From: Olivibacter sp. XZL3
GTDB taxonomy: Bacteria; Bacteroidota; Bacteroidia; Sphingobacteriales; Sphingobacteriaceae
Direction: 5' to 3'
NCBI RefSeq assembly: GCF_004368405.1
Contig: NZ_SBJH01000006.1
Span: 56,740-120,739, forward strand
DNA length: 64,000 nucleotides
Part shown: in pieces, positions 15,201 to 30,200 of the stretch
Layout: every line of letters starts with the position of its first letter
Numbering within the stretch: the stretch's first letter is position 1
Notes under the pieces: model-generated
Database searches by the model: none
Told to the model about the DNA's origin: nothing
Seen by the model: only the letters and a program-made list of their open reading frames with translations
Made by a program: the position numbers and the translations under genes

Positions 15201-18200
15201 GGTGCGGTGAAATATTATACAAACACAGGTGAACCAGAAGTGAAAACCAGTGTACAAGATAGTAGCTTAACAGCAGAAAAGGTAGTGGATAAGTATTTGG
15301 ATGCCATTGGTGGCAAGGAAAAGCTGGCGGACGTTAAAACGCTGAAAAGTGTTCAGGAAGCAGAAATTCAGGGGATGAAGATTACGGCAGAACTTTTGGT
15401 CGATCAAACCAAGCCTATCGCGGTACAGTCGATGAAGATGGGGCCTCAGGTGATGTCTAAATTTATTATTTACCAAGACAAGGCTACCATGATCAACCAG
15501 GGGCAAGAACAAGAAGTACCAGCGGAGATGTTCAAGTCGTTAAAGAACGCGCTTGAGATTTTTCCGGAACTAAATTACGCCAAGAATGGAACAAAGTTGT
15601 CGTTGGACGGCATGGTGAAGGCTAATGATGAAGACGCCTATAAAGTAATTGTCACAAGTGCCGACGGTACGAAATCGGTGAACTATTACAGCGTGGCCAG
15701 TGGGCTGAAACTGAAGTCGGAAAGTGCAAGTGACGGCGAAGCGGAAATTAATGAGTATAAAGATTATAACGGAATTAAACTGCCGGCAGTCAGTACGATT
15801 AAGAGTCCAAATATTCCTGTGCCACTAAAAATGGTGGCGGTTGAACAGGTGATCAATCCCGCTTTTAACGAGGCAGACTTTCAATAGTATAAGATAAAAA
15901 GGTGTTATTGAGGCTTCCAATAACACCTTTTTTATTTGTTATTCAGTACATTGTTAATGATTATTGTTTTCGGTAATGAATTCGTAGTTGATATAGTCGG
16001 TCTTCCTAAAGCCGAACTTCTCAAACAATGTCTGCGAGTTGATATTGTCAACCTTTGTTGCCAAATATACTTTGCTTTTATTGGTCTTCTTGCTAAAGAA
16101 AACCGCTTCGCTTAATAGCGATTGTGCTACTCCCTGATGCCTGTATTCGTCGACAATGTAAATGTCGTTCAATAACCATATTTCCTTAATTCCGGCTGGC
16201 GTAAAAAATGGGAACAGCAAGGTAAAGCCGGTAATGCTATCGTCTATAATGGCGATAAAAATGATACAGTCCTTTTTTGTCAGACGATCTCTTAAAAACT
16301 CCCTCCCATCTTCCAGGTTATAACCCAATCCGGCAGTTGTTCGATACTCAGCAAATACTGCAGCCAGCGGTTCCAAGTCTTCCAAATTGGCTTGTCTTAT
16401 TTTCATTTTTCTTATCTCTGATAAAAGCGCCACCTATAGCAAATGCAACTTTGCTTGAAAGATAACAGCTTCATGATCTAATGAATTATTAACCATCTTT
16501 CTTCTTTACTAATGGAGCCATTAAAAAGTAGTATGGTTTGCGTTCTCATAATTTAATACAAACCTACTATAAAATTCTGCGATTTCTGTCATATAATAAA
16601 TAATTAATTGAATTTTAATGTGTCGCGCCGTGCTGCTTTGCATAACAGGGCATGACAGTTTCATGCAGTGGATGCTTTATCTTGCAGCACATGATAACCA
16701 ACAAGAACCTTAGTATACTATGCAAGCATTATTAGGTGTAGTTTTTCATTTTATCGGCGGTTTCGCTTCGAGTAGTTTTTATATACCTTACAAAAAGGTG
16801 AATGGCTGGGCTTGGGAGAGCTTTTGGATCGTCGGGGGCTTATTCTCATGGTTAATTGTACCTCCATTGGCGGCTTGGTTGACCATTCCGGATTTCGGGC
16901 AGATTATCAGTCAAACTGCAGTCTCCACACTCGGGTATACTTATTTATTTGGCGTTCTGTGGGGAATCGGCGGCTTAACTTACGGCTTAGGGGTTCGATA
17001 TTTGGGCGTGTCATTGGGCAGTAGCATTATGTTAGGCCTAAGCATGGTTATTGGTTCAATGCTACCTTCCATCTATTATGAGCTCTTTCCACAGGATGGC
17101 AAAGACACTATTAGCATGTTTTTTGCGAGTGCATGGGGTTTGTACACCTTGCTAGGTCTTGTTATTTGCATTGTCGGCATCTATTTGTGCGGTCTAGCGG
17201 GTGTTAGAAAAGAGCGCGATCTCGGTGGCCATAGCGACGCTAGCGGAAACAAAGAGTTCAATTTAAGTTTGGGTTTATTGGTGGCCATCGTTTCAGGCGT
17301 GCTAAGCGCGTGCTTTAATTTCGGGTTAGAAGCGGGCAAGCCCATGGCGATGGTTGCGAATGAGTTCTGGAAGGCCACGCACCCTGGTCAGGGTGAATTC
17401 CTGTTTCAAAATAATGTAACCTATGTGGTGGTACTTTGGGGCGGGCTTACGACGAATTTTATCTGGTGCTTTATTTTAAATCTGCGCAACAAAACATTTG
17501 GGGATTATGCGGACGCAAAAACACCCTTGCTGAAAAACTACCTGTTATGTGCTTTAGCTGGAACTACCTGGTATCTTCAGTTTTTCTTTTACGGAATGGG
17601 TGAAAGCAAACTAGGAAATGGCGCCAGCTCGTGGATCCTGCATATGGCCTTTATTATCCTATTGGCGAATGTGTGGGGGGTGGTATTGAAAGAGTGGAAA
17701 GGCGTTAGCAAGAAAACCTATGCGACGATCGTCGCGGGTATCCTGGTTATCATTTTTTCTGTTCTCGTGGTGGGCTTCGCCAAAGAAATGGGATAATGTA
17801 TTGCCAAAATCATGTTTCGTATAAATTAATGGCCACAGCGCCTTAAAAATCGGAGTAAAAAATAATAAGAATATGTCTGAAGTAGAAAAAAGAAAATCAT
17901 TTAAGCATGTTAGCTATCTATGGGATGACCAAGAGGCCGCAAAACTCGCAGGTGACGAAGTAGGCTTATTGATCTATCGTTCGAATCTTTTAGGTGCCGA
18001 TTTACGACTCACCAACTACGGTGGTGGAAATACGTCGTGTAAGGCCATGGCGACAGACCCTTTGACCGGCGAGGAGGTAGAGGTAATGTGGGTGAAAGGC
18101 TCGGGGGGAGACTTAGGTACGCTGAAAAGAAGTGGCTTGGCAGCGCTCTACGTAGAGCGACTGCGCAACCTAAAAAAGGTGTATCGCGGGATTGGGCAAG

Positions 18201-21200
18201 AGGACGAGATGGTGGAGCTTTTCAATCACAGTATTTATGATTTGGCTTCTAAAGCGCCTTCTATCGATACGCCGTTGCACGGCTTTTTACCATTTAAGCA
18301 CATTGATCACCTACATCCCGATGCGGCCATCGCCATCGCAGCAGCCAAAGATGGTAAGCGTATTACACAGGAACTGTTCAACGGGACTATCGGCTGGGTG
18401 GACTGGCAACGGCCCGGGTTTGATTTAGGGTTGAAGCTTAAGCAGTGTCTGGATGAAAACCCCGGCATTCGAGGTATTATGCTGGGCTCCCACGGACTCT
18501 TCACCTGGGGCGATACCGCTTATGAAAGTTACATCAATACGTTAGAAGTTATCGAAACTTGTGCTGATTACTTAGCGCAGCATTACGGGAAGAAAGGGCC
18601 TGTTTTCGGAGGACAAAAAATTGAAAGCCTATCATCCGAGCTTCGGAAAAAGCAGGCCGCAGCACTCGCACCGGTATTGAGGGGTTTTTGTTCTTCAGAA
18701 CGTCCGATGATTGGCCATTTTACTGATGACGAACGCGTCCTCGAATTTATAAACTCCAATGATTTGGAGCGATTGGCGCCGATGGGTACGAGCTGCCCGG
18801 ACCATTTCTTACGAACCAAAATCAGTCCCTTGGTTTTGGAATTATCCCCCGAAGAGGATCTCAGCGATGTAGAGCAGTTAAAAGCACGGCTTAGACCGTC
18901 GTTCGAAGCATATAGGGCGATGTACACGGATTACTATGAAAGCTGTAAGCATCCCAATAGTCCTGCTATCAGGGACAAAAATCCGGTGATCATTCTTTTC
19001 CCAGGGGTAGGTTTATTTTCCTTTTCAAAAGACAAACAAACCGCTAGGGTGGCGGCTGAGTTTTACATTAACGCCATTAACGTCATGAAAGGCGCAGAGG
19101 CGATATCAACATATACCTCTTTGCCGCGTCAAGAGGCTTTTAATATTGAATATTGGCTGTTAGAAGAGGCGAAGTTGCAACGGATGCCTAAGCCAAAGGC
19201 CTTATCAGGCAAAATCGCGCTCGTTACCGGTAGTGCGGGGGGAATCGGAAAGGCTATCGCCGTTAAGTTTGCAGAAGAAGGCGCTGTAGTGGTTATAAAC
19301 GACAATGATGAAGAACGACTGAGAAAGGCGGATGACGAATTTAAAAATCGCTTTGGAAAAGATGCCTATATAACAGCTAAACTCGATGTAACCAGCGATG
19401 CGGAGATTGCTGCAGCCTATGATGCAGGAAGTTTGGCTTTTGGCGGCATCGATATTGTTGTTAACTGTGCCGGGCTCTCGATATCGAAACCCCTACAAGA
19501 TCATACCGAAAGAGATTGGAACTTGCTTTACGATGTGCTGGTCAAAGGCCAGTTTAAAGTAACGCAACAGGGTGTCGCTGTTTTAAGAAAGCAAGCGATA
19601 GGAGGGGACGTTATTAATATTGTCAGTAAGAATGCCTTGGTATCGGGGCCAAACAACGCCGGATATGGTTCGGCCAAGGCGGCGCAATTGCATTTAAGCA
19701 GGCTGAATGCGGCTGAACTTGGAGGCGATAAAATCCGGGTGAACGTCGTCAATCCGGATGCAGTAATTTCAGATAGTAAAATATGGGAAGGTGCTTGGGC
19801 CGAAGGAAGGGCAAAAGCCTATGGTGTGAAAGTAGAAGAATTGCCTGCCTATTACGCAAAACGTACCCTGCTTAATGAGATTATTTTACCCGAAGATATT
19901 GCGAACGCTTGCTTCGTTTTTGTTGGCGGCTTGCTTAATAAATCTACCGGTAATGTGCTGAATGTTGATGGTGGGGTAGCGATGGCCTTTGTGAGGTAGC
20001 TGATTTTGCTTAATAGTAATTAGCTGAATATTGAATGCTATTTAGTAAATTCACGCATAACAGCAGATAACCAATAATGCGTATAAATTATGAATATAGA
20101 GAAATATAAAATAGAAGAGTATAATCAACAAGCAAATACAAAGCATGTGCGAAAGTTGGAAAGCCTTGTTGAAGAAATAGCTGATTATCAAGAAGTAATG
20201 CAGAAGCTCGTGGACTTCCAAATTGCTATCCCGAGTTGGGCCTTGGGTTCAGGGGGTACTCGTTTCGGGCGCTTCCCTGGAGGAGGTGAACCGAGAAGTT
20301 TAGAGGAGAAAATAGAGGATGTCGGTCTGTTACATGCTTTGAACAGGTCGAGTGGTGCTATTTCTTTACATATTCCGTGGGATGTGCCGCAGGACTATCA
20401 GGCAATCAAAACATTAGCAGCGCAATATGGTCTCAGTTTTGATGCGATGAATTCGAATACCTTCCAAGACCAGCCTGATCAGACACATAGCTATAAATTC
20501 GGATCGATGCAACATGTGGAAGCTGCTGTGCGTAAACAAGCTGTTCAGCACAATATTGAGGTGATTCAGCATGGAGTAGAACTAGGTTCAAAGTCGCTTA
20601 CAGTTTGGCTATCCGATGGATCCTGTTTTCCTGGGCAGCTGAACTTTCGTAAAGCTTTTCAACGTACATTGGAAAGTTTGCAAGAAGTATATGCAGCCTT
20701 ACCGTCCGACTGGAAGATGTTTGTGGAGTACAAAGCTTTTGAACCGAATTTTTATTCAACAACGGTCGGAGATTGGGGGCAGTCCTTGTTATATGCCAAT
20801 AAGCTCGGGCCACAAGCCTATACCTTGGTGGACCTGGGGCACCATTTGCCTAATGCTAACATTGAACAGATTGTCTCCCTTTTGCTTATGGAAGGTAAGT
20901 TGGGCGGATTCCATTTCAATGATTCCAAATATGGGGATGACGACTTAACGGCAGGCAGCATCAAACCGTATCAATTATTCTTAATTTTTAATGAGCTGAT
21001 TGAAGGCATGGACGCAAGGCAAATGAACCACACGACCGATTTAGGTTGGATGATTGATGCTTCGCATAACGTTAAAGACCCGCTGGAAGACTTGTTACAA
21101 TCCGTTGAAGCAATCATGCTGGCTTATGCACAAGCACTATTAATCGATAGAAAGGCACTGGCTGCCGCACAAGAAGAAAATGACGTAACAAAGGCGCAAG

Positions 21201-24200
21201 AGATATTGCAGGCGGCTTTCCGGACAGATGTTAGGCCGCTCGTGGCGGAAGCCCGCCTACGTGCAGGAGGCGCGTTAAACCCGATCGAACTATATCGCTC
21301 GCTGCGTGTTCGCCAAGAATTAATCAAAGAAAGAGGTTCAAAAACAGTCGCTACGGGATTATAGTTTTGAAGACCTAAGGTTTGAGGTAAAAGCTGTAAG
21401 GTTGGATTATCAGAATCCGTTGCCTTATGCCTTCCGCCCTAAGCCTTGGACCTATAATGTAAACCAATAACGTACAACCAACGATGAAGATACCGGTTAT
21501 AGCCATATTTGATGTAGGAAAGACGAATAAAAAGCTATTTCTATTTGATGAGCATTATCGAATCGTATTCGAGCGGTCGGCTAGATTTACAGAAAGGGTA
21601 GACGAGGATGGGGATCCCTGCGAAAATCTTGCCAGCCTTCGTCTATCTGTTTTCGACTCTTTGCATGAAGTGTTTAGAAGGGATGAATTTGAAATAAAAG
21701 CGATTAATTTTTCGACCTATGGCGCTAGTTTTGTATACATCGACGAAAGTGGTAAACCGTTAACGCCTCTTTATAACTATTTAAAGCCTTACCCGGAGGC
21801 CTTGAAAGAGAAGTTCTATACTGAATACGGAGGGGAAGAGCAGGTTGCTTTACAAACAGCTTCTCCCGTATTAGGAAGCTTGAATTCCGGTATGCAACTC
21901 TATCGATTGAAACATGAAAAGCCAGCGGTGTTTAATCAAGTATATAGAGCCTTGCATTTGCCGCAATACATGAGCTTTTTAGTGTCCGGTAAAGTGTATA
22001 GTGATATGACCAGTATTGGCTGCCATACCGGTTTGTGGGACTTTCAAAAGAATGATTATCACGACTGGGTAAAGCAAGAAAAGATCTTGGAAAAGTTGGC
22101 CCCCATTGTGCCGGCCGATTCGGTTTTTCCAGCTTCTTTTCCTGGGAACAATTACGCCGTGGGAGCCGGGTTTCATGACAGCTCGGCCGCTTTAATTCCC
22201 TATTTAGTAAGTTTTACCAAGCCCTTTGTGCTTCTTTCCACCGGCACCTGGTGTATCAGTTTAAATCCATTTAATGAAGCACCCTTAACGATTTACGATC
22301 TAAAATCAGATTGCCTGTCCTATATCCATTACCAAGGTAAGCCAGTCAAAGCTTCCCGTTTATTTGCCGGTTATGAACATGAGCAGCAAACGAAGCGAAT
22401 AGCGGCTCATTTCAATGTGTCTACCGCTAAATTTAAGACCGTTGCATATGACGCTGTTTTGGTGGAGAAATTGAGGGAACCAACAAGATCGGATTTTAAT
22501 TTAAGTCCGCAGGAAAGTTTAGCCGTATTCAGTAAAAGGGACTTGACTCAGTTTAACTCCGAGACCGAGGCGTACCACCAGTTGATGCTCGACTTGGTTA
22601 ACGCGCAGAAGATTTCGACAGAATTGGCAATCGGTACTTCCACGGTCAAACGGCTTTTTGTAGATGGAGGCTTCGGGAAAAATGTAATCTACATGAACCT
22701 GTTGGCCGAAGCGTTTCCTCAAGTGGAGGTGTTTGCTGCCTCCATGGCCCAAGCAACGGCCATAGGCACAGCCTTAGCGATTCATCGCGCATGGAATAGC
22801 CTGCCTTTTCCAAATGATATTATCGAGCTGAAATATTACGCACCGGTAAAAAAGGTGGCCTCTTAGCATTCTTGGCAAACAGTAATCAACGCTCGGCTTG
22901 TGTTTCCAATTTTTTGATCGTATAGAACGAACACCATGCTTAATTACATTTCTGCATCCATCTTTTCCAATGCACCAGCATCCGGTATCTTATTGCTAAC
23001 CAGCCAACGCTTAAACGCTTCGGCGTCATCGGCAATATAATGCACAATGGTACCGTCAGTCAGTAGCAGGGTGAACAGCTCCAGATTGCTTATGTATCTT
23101 TTTATTTTATGGGCTGGGTACACGAAACCCTCTAAGTGCGTATAGACAGTTTCCATAAGCATTGCTGGTTTTAATTATAGGCCTAAATTATAGGTTTTAC
23201 TTTGTAAATACTTGGTTTATAAAATGTTGGTCAATTAACGCGAAAGTTTGTGTAGGGCTGTTTATTCGCTTGCAGTCAATACGACAACGGGCCTTGTTCG
23301 GTGCTAGCTTCCCTAACTATTTCCGTTAAGTATATTTCCTGTTAGGAAAAGGATGACTTAATTGATAGCCTATACTCAATAAACATAATAGTCGTTGTAG
23401 CGCCTATTGATGTAAACGGTTATAGGCGCTAAAGTTGTACCTAATAGTTTATCAATTGTATATGAATTTCTATGATAAGTGGTAAATTGCTCGCTAAGCG
23501 AATAAGCCAATGTCTCATATCAAAAATTATGAAGTATTTTTTAGCTACATGCGGTCTCTTACTCGGTTTAATGTTTTTTAGCCCCTGTGAAGCTCAACAG
23601 AACGGATTCATTAATTATGTCCAGCCCCTTGCCGGAACGGCAGCCAGTACAACAAGTGCTGCAAAAAAGCACAGCGAAGCGAACTCGGAGCAATACGCCA
23701 ATACAGTTCCTGCGGTGGGAACGCCTTTTGCTATGACGCAATGGACACCACAAACGCGAAAAAAGGAGCAAAAATGTGTTGCTCCCTACTATTACAGTGA
23801 TTCCTTGATAAATGGCTTTCGGGCCAGCCATTGGCTGAGTGGGTCTTGTACCCAAGATTATGGCAGTTTTAGTATCATGCCGGTTAGTGGTTCTTTACAG
23901 AAAGCGCTGCAGCAAGCTGAAAGCCCTTTTTCACACAATAGCGAACAAAGTAGCCCGGCTTACTACCAGGTCATATTAGACCACTATAAGCTAAGGGTGG
24001 AATTGACCGCGAGTTCGAGATGCGGTATTATGCGTATTACCGCTTTAAAGAGCGACAGCGTCTATGTATTGGTAAACGCGAATAGCGACGAAGAACAAGG
24101 GCAGCTTCACATTACTGAAAATAATGAAATCGTTGGAAAGAATCCGGTTTATCGCATTTATCAGGGTTCCGGCGAATATGCGGGTTTCGATGGGCACCTG

Positions 24201-27200
24201 TTTTTTAATGCGGAGAAAGTGCCGCAAAGGAAGGGAAGTTTTAATAAGGGAACGCCGGACGGAAAAGTTAGCGTAAAGGGAGGCGAAACAAGCGGTGTCT
24301 ATATGGGCTTTTTCTTGAAAAAAGGCGAGACCCTCTGTCTGAAAATGGGAACCTCCTTTACCGGTGCCCAAGGTGCCGAACAAAATTTGCGACGGGAAAT
24401 ACCCTCTTGTGCATTTGAGCGTGTTAAACAGAGATCGACAGATTTGTGGGAGGAAAGTTTGGAGAAGATTCGTATTCGCGACAACGATGAAGGCCGCAAA
24501 CGGATTTTTTACACGGCAATGTATCATGCTATGCAACACCCACGCTTGTTTAACGACGTCGATGGACGCTATCCCAAGTTTGCCCACGATAATGAATACG
24601 AAAGAATCAGAAATGGCGCTTATTACGACGATTTCTCCATGTGGGATATTTATCGTGCACAGATGCCCCTATTAGAGATTGTGGAGCCACAACTGGTAGA
24701 CAATATGGTTGCTTCGCTGCTGATAAAGGGTGAACAAGGCGGCTGGTTACCCATTTTTCCCTGCTGGAATAACTATACAGCAGCCATGATCGGCGATCAT
24801 GCGGTGTCGCTCATCGTTTCTGCTTACCTAAAAGGAATCCGGCAGACCGAAGCGGAAAAAGCCTATGCGCTCATGCGGAAGAACGCATTTGTTGTGGCCG
24901 ATTCACTTGCCTATCACCAAGGAAAGGGCAGACGTGCCTTATCATCCTATCTTCACTTTAACTATATACCTATGGAAGACAGTGTGCCCGTTGCTTTTCA
25001 TAAAAAAGAACAAGTAAGTAGAACACTGGAATATGCTTATGATGACTATGCTTTGGCCATGTTTGCACAATACTTGGGAAAAGAGACCGATTATGAGCAA
25101 CTGCTCATACGGGCAAAAAATTATCGGAATGTTTTTGATAAAGAGGTGGGTATGATGCGAGGGCGATTTGCCGACGGAACCTGGTATGAGCCTTTTAATC
25201 CCGGAAAAAGGGAACCCTATATCACCGAAGGGACTGCCCACCAATATACTTTCTATGTGCCGCAAGATATCCCCGGTTTGGCGAAAGTAATGGGAGGACA
25301 AGTGAAGTTGGAGCAATGTCTTGATCGTTTGTTCTTGGGTGGGGGCTATTGGCACGGTAATGAGCCCGGACATCAGATACCCTTCCTATACAACTATACG
25401 CGTTCACCGTGGAAAACGCAGGCGCGCGTGCGACAACTGTTGGAAGAAGAGTATAGCGATGGTCCGGGTGGACTTAGTGGCAATGACGATGCCGGACAAA
25501 TGTCGGCTTGGTATGTTTTTGCTTCGCTTGGTTTTTACCCGGTGGATCCGATCTCAGGTAGTTATCTATTGACAAGTCCTTTTTATAAGGAGTATGAAAT
25601 GTTGCTGCCTGACGGTAAAAAGTGGATAGTAACTTGTGATAAAGACCCGGAAGACCATCCCTATATCCGGTCGGTTAGATTAAATGGACGAGATCTTGGG
25701 AGAAATTATATCCGTTACGAAGAGATCATGAGGGGTGGACAGCTTGAATTTTACCTTGCAAAAGAACCTACAGCGTGGGGAGCTAATGAACAAGAACAGG
25801 TAAAAGGACTTGCGGAGCGGTAGACCTAAAAAGAGGGGGGCTAAAAAGGTCTAATCTTACGTCATCTCGAGTGGAACGCAGTATAGCCGAGAGATCTAAC
25901 ATATCGATTTTCGGTGATATAGATTTCTCCATTTTGCTTCGCTCCAGTCGAAATGACGGCTGTTTAAGAGTTTTTAGTCCCCCCTTTGAACATCATTGTC
26001 TTTTATAATGATAGACTAGCTATTTCGATTAGTTAACGCCTGTTCGCGTATCCCACCACATTTGCTGTCCCCAAACATAATCCGATACGTTGGTTAATGC
26101 CGCATCGAGATTCTCTTTATTATAAAGATACTCGTTGTTTGGATAAGGAAGACGGAAGGGCTGATCGTTGTGTGCGTCTCCATATATTGAATTTAAGGAC
26201 GGATAATTCGTAGAAGGAATACCCGTTCTACGGTATAAGGTCCACGCTTCAAAGTTGTTTTTAAATTGTGCGACCCACTCGTCCCACCAAATCCGTTCTG
26301 TGGTATTATCCCATTTGCCCTTGCCGGCAAGGTAAGCGTCGGTAGCAGCCTGGCTTATGCCATTATCTTCCATGGATAGGCGTACTGCTTTTTCGTACGC
26401 ATCCTGCGCACTGATGCCTACATTGTAACCAAGCATCGCAGCTTCTGCGATTATGTAATAGCTTTCGCATGATTTAAAGAAGGGTGTGAAGCCTGCGGCA
26501 TTATTCATATAGCGGTCGCCAATAAATGAAATACTCGTCAATATCGGTGGAGCGCTCGCCGCACCGTTTTGATAGCCGCGGTACTCGCCGTCTGATGCCA
26601 CATTGGCTACACTACCGATACGCGGATCTTCCATCTCTTTTAAATGATCAATAAAGATGTCAGCCATGCCAAAGTTGTCCACTCGTTTGCCGACATAACC
26701 GTTGTTATACCAAGGCTCATAATAAGGCGCCGCGCCTGGCCAAGTTAAGTAGCAGTTGTGGGCATTTGCATCTATTACCGGATATTTATCGGGATTAGTA
26801 CAAATTTCTTCAATAGTTGTTCTTGCTAACTCCGGCGATACGGAAGAGATATGTATGGCCATCCGTAGTCGTAGCGAATTGCAGAAGCGTTGCCACTTTT
26901 GCATGTCGCCCCCATAAATAAAATCGCCATCGCCAATCTCATCTGTACCAAAGCCACCGGTCATTTCGTCTGCAATTGCTTTTAAGCTAGCCATTACTGC
27001 TGGATAGATGTCTTCTTGTTTGTCGTATTTTGCTTTTAGGATATTTCCTTCACTTTCTGGGCCCTTGAGGGCTTCCGAGTAGGGTACGTCACGCCAGCCA
27101 TCAGTCAAGTATTGCCACATATAACATTGCCATAAGCGGGCTACTAACCGAATGTTCTTATAGGCATCGGCGGATTCTTCAGTTTTTGATAAAAGATCCT

Positions 27201-30200
27201 TTAGTTGGGTGTTGTTATAATAGCAGGCTGCCCATCGGTTGCCATAGGTGTTGTTAGTAGGAGTAAGTCCCGCCATATAGTCCAAGTATTGGATCTTAAC
27301 AATATAACCGGCAAACGTACCATATCCATCCACATCACCTCCGAATTGTTCACCCGTATTCCGTATAACGTTTGCCAACATATTCGTTGCAGGGACTTCC
27401 GAAAGAGCGTCTGGATCTGTATTGATCTCTTCGAAAGATTTTGTACATCCACTTAATAGGCCAAGCACGGCGAAGGTGGATATTGCCATAAATCTGTTTA
27501 ATATTTTCATGATTTTTATGTTCTCCTGTTAAAATGTGATACCTAACTTCAATCCAAAACTGCGTGAAGTGGGAACCGAAGCTTGTTCAAAGCCCACGCC
27601 TCGACTGTCGCTGGATACACCACCGGTTTCGGGATCGAGACGCATGGTGTTCGACTTATCTACCCAGAGTAAGGCCAAATTAGACCCGACTAAAGAGATA
27701 TTTGCTCTTGAGATACCTTTTATTCTTTGTAAGTATTTTTGTGGTACCGTATAGGTGATGGATGCTTCCCGTAGCTTAAGGAACGATCCGTCAAAGACAT
27801 ACGTTTGATCTACACCGCCACTCTCATACTAACTTTGTGCATTTGTGGAGATGGTGTTCTGTACCCAAGAGCCATCTGCCGCTTGCATCGCGAAGCGTTC
27901 TTCTGGCATGACGTCTACACCGGCTACAATAGCGCGCTCCCGTACACCATTCTCCGCAGTAATCGAGGCCGTTCCTGCGACGTAGCTATGGCTCATGGTT
28001 TGCGACCAGATATCGCCGCCTTTACGCATGTCTAAAAGAAAACCGAAAGAAAAGTCCTTAATCGTAAAATCATTACGCCAGCTAAGTAAGAAGTCTGGGT
28101 TAACATTACCTAAATCTTGACTTGCCTTGGTTTGAATTAAACCATTCGACTTGATTTTAATTGCACCCTGCATGGGACCTTCCTCGACACGATCATATCC
28201 GGTACCAACTAATGTGCCCCAAGGTTCGCCAGCTCTTGCCATATTAGCAATGCCCCAAGTCCATCCTATTTGATAACTGTTTAAATCTAACGCAGGATAT
28301 AGTTCAATGATCTTGCTTTGGTTTTTTGCAAAGTTCACTGTGCTTCGCCAATTCAAACCGTTTTCCCGCTTAATGACGTCTCCATACAGTTGTATTTCAA
28401 TACCCTTGTTTTCTATTTGACCGGCGTTCAGAATCATGGAACTAAAACCGACAACATTTGAAGTGGTTACGCTTAGGATTTGGTCTGTAGTAGTCTTATG
28501 ATAATATGTGAAATCGGCGTGTAAACGGTCGTTCAAAAAACCGAGTTCGGTACCTACTTCCCATGTCCTGGTATTTTCAGGTCTTAACCCTTCATTGGGA
28601 TAAGTCATACTTTTATACATCTGAGCTACTCCGTTAAAAGATTGAGGTTGTGCATAATAGTAAGCTCTGTTTCTGTATGCCGTTGTACCCGCACCAATTT
28701 CAGCCCAGCCGGCACGCAGTTTCCAATAAGAAAGCGCCGTTCCGGTTAAATTGGTAAAGGTGGTGGTTGGCAACCAGCTTAGACTGACAGAGGGATAAAA
28801 GAAGTCGTCACGAATGGTTGAACTCCAGTCATTACGCGCACTTGCATCGAGGTACAACTGATCTTTCCATCCCATCGAAGCCGATGCATAGGCCGAGTTC
28901 GACCTAATATGACTATGATCCATCTCTGTTATAGCATCGCCCGACTTATTAGCAATAGTATAAATTCCCAACACGGTCAAGGCATCCGCTCCTTGCATAG
29001 ACCTAGACCATTGTACATCACGGTAATTAGCGCCTGCAATAGCCGATAAGCTGAAGTCGTTAAAACGCTTATTAAAAGAAGCGATGAAGTCAAGATTTAG
29101 CTCCGTATTGTCCGTTTTGGAGTCTCTGAATCCGCCATAAGGAAAAGCGCTGTTGAAGTAGTTTTTTTCGAATGCTTTTGATCCATAATAGTCAAAGCCG
29201 GCTCGTCCCTCGAACTTCAGGAATTCCAGTGGTTGGTAATAAATAGAACTTTTTCCGAAAAAGCGGTCTCTTTGATAGCTATTGGTATTTTCATAGACAT
29301 TAAAAAAGGGATTAACGTGATAATTGGTGTTCCAATTATAATAAGTGTAGTTGCCTGCAGCGTCTCGTTGATCCCAATTATTTTTTAAGCTCTGTGTGTT
29401 CACTTGACGTCCAAACCATATAAAACCGTTCATTGGATTATTGCCGTCGTAGCCTTGGCTTAGTATATTGTCGCTTTCTGTACGCGAATAGTTCGACATT
29501 ACATCGTATGAAATCTTGTCGCTGATTTGCATGTTATTGTTCAGCTGTATCCCATATCGGCGTTGATCAGTGTTTGGCACCGTTCCTTTTTGATCCCTGT
29601 ATGATAAAGAAACCCGTGTAGTCGATTTCTCTGTGCGTGACAATAAGGAAACGTTATGGTTCATAGAATAACCGGTTTGGAAGAAATCCTTAACATTATT
29701 TGGATGTGAAACCCAGTCGGTGGGCTGTCTAACGCCATCAATAACAGGGCTGTCAAATTGAGCCAATTTGAGTCCCGCATCCAAACGAGGGCCCCAAGAT
29801 TCGTCGTAACCATCATAAATGCCTCCGCCGCTGCCGGTGCCGTCGACATAAGTGAAAGAGTTTTGAGCAGCGTAGTCTTGATAACTTAAACCCTCTCCGT
29901 TTAATCCGTAATGGTATTCGTCACCATTGTAGCCCTGCCCGTACAGGTTCTGGATCTTAGGGAAGGTGGAAGCCCTATCAATGGTGAAGTTCCCATCATA
30001 AGCGATGCTAACCCCATTTTTCGCGTTTTTTCCGGATTTAGTTGTAATGAGGATAACCCCATTGCCGGCGCGCATGCCGTAAAGCGCTGCAGATCCACCC
30101 TTCAATACGGTAATCGTCTCAATATCTTGCGGGTTAATGTCATTTAATCCTGAACCATAGTCGACGCCGGAGTAGGTATTATCGCCAGACCGTTGGGTGT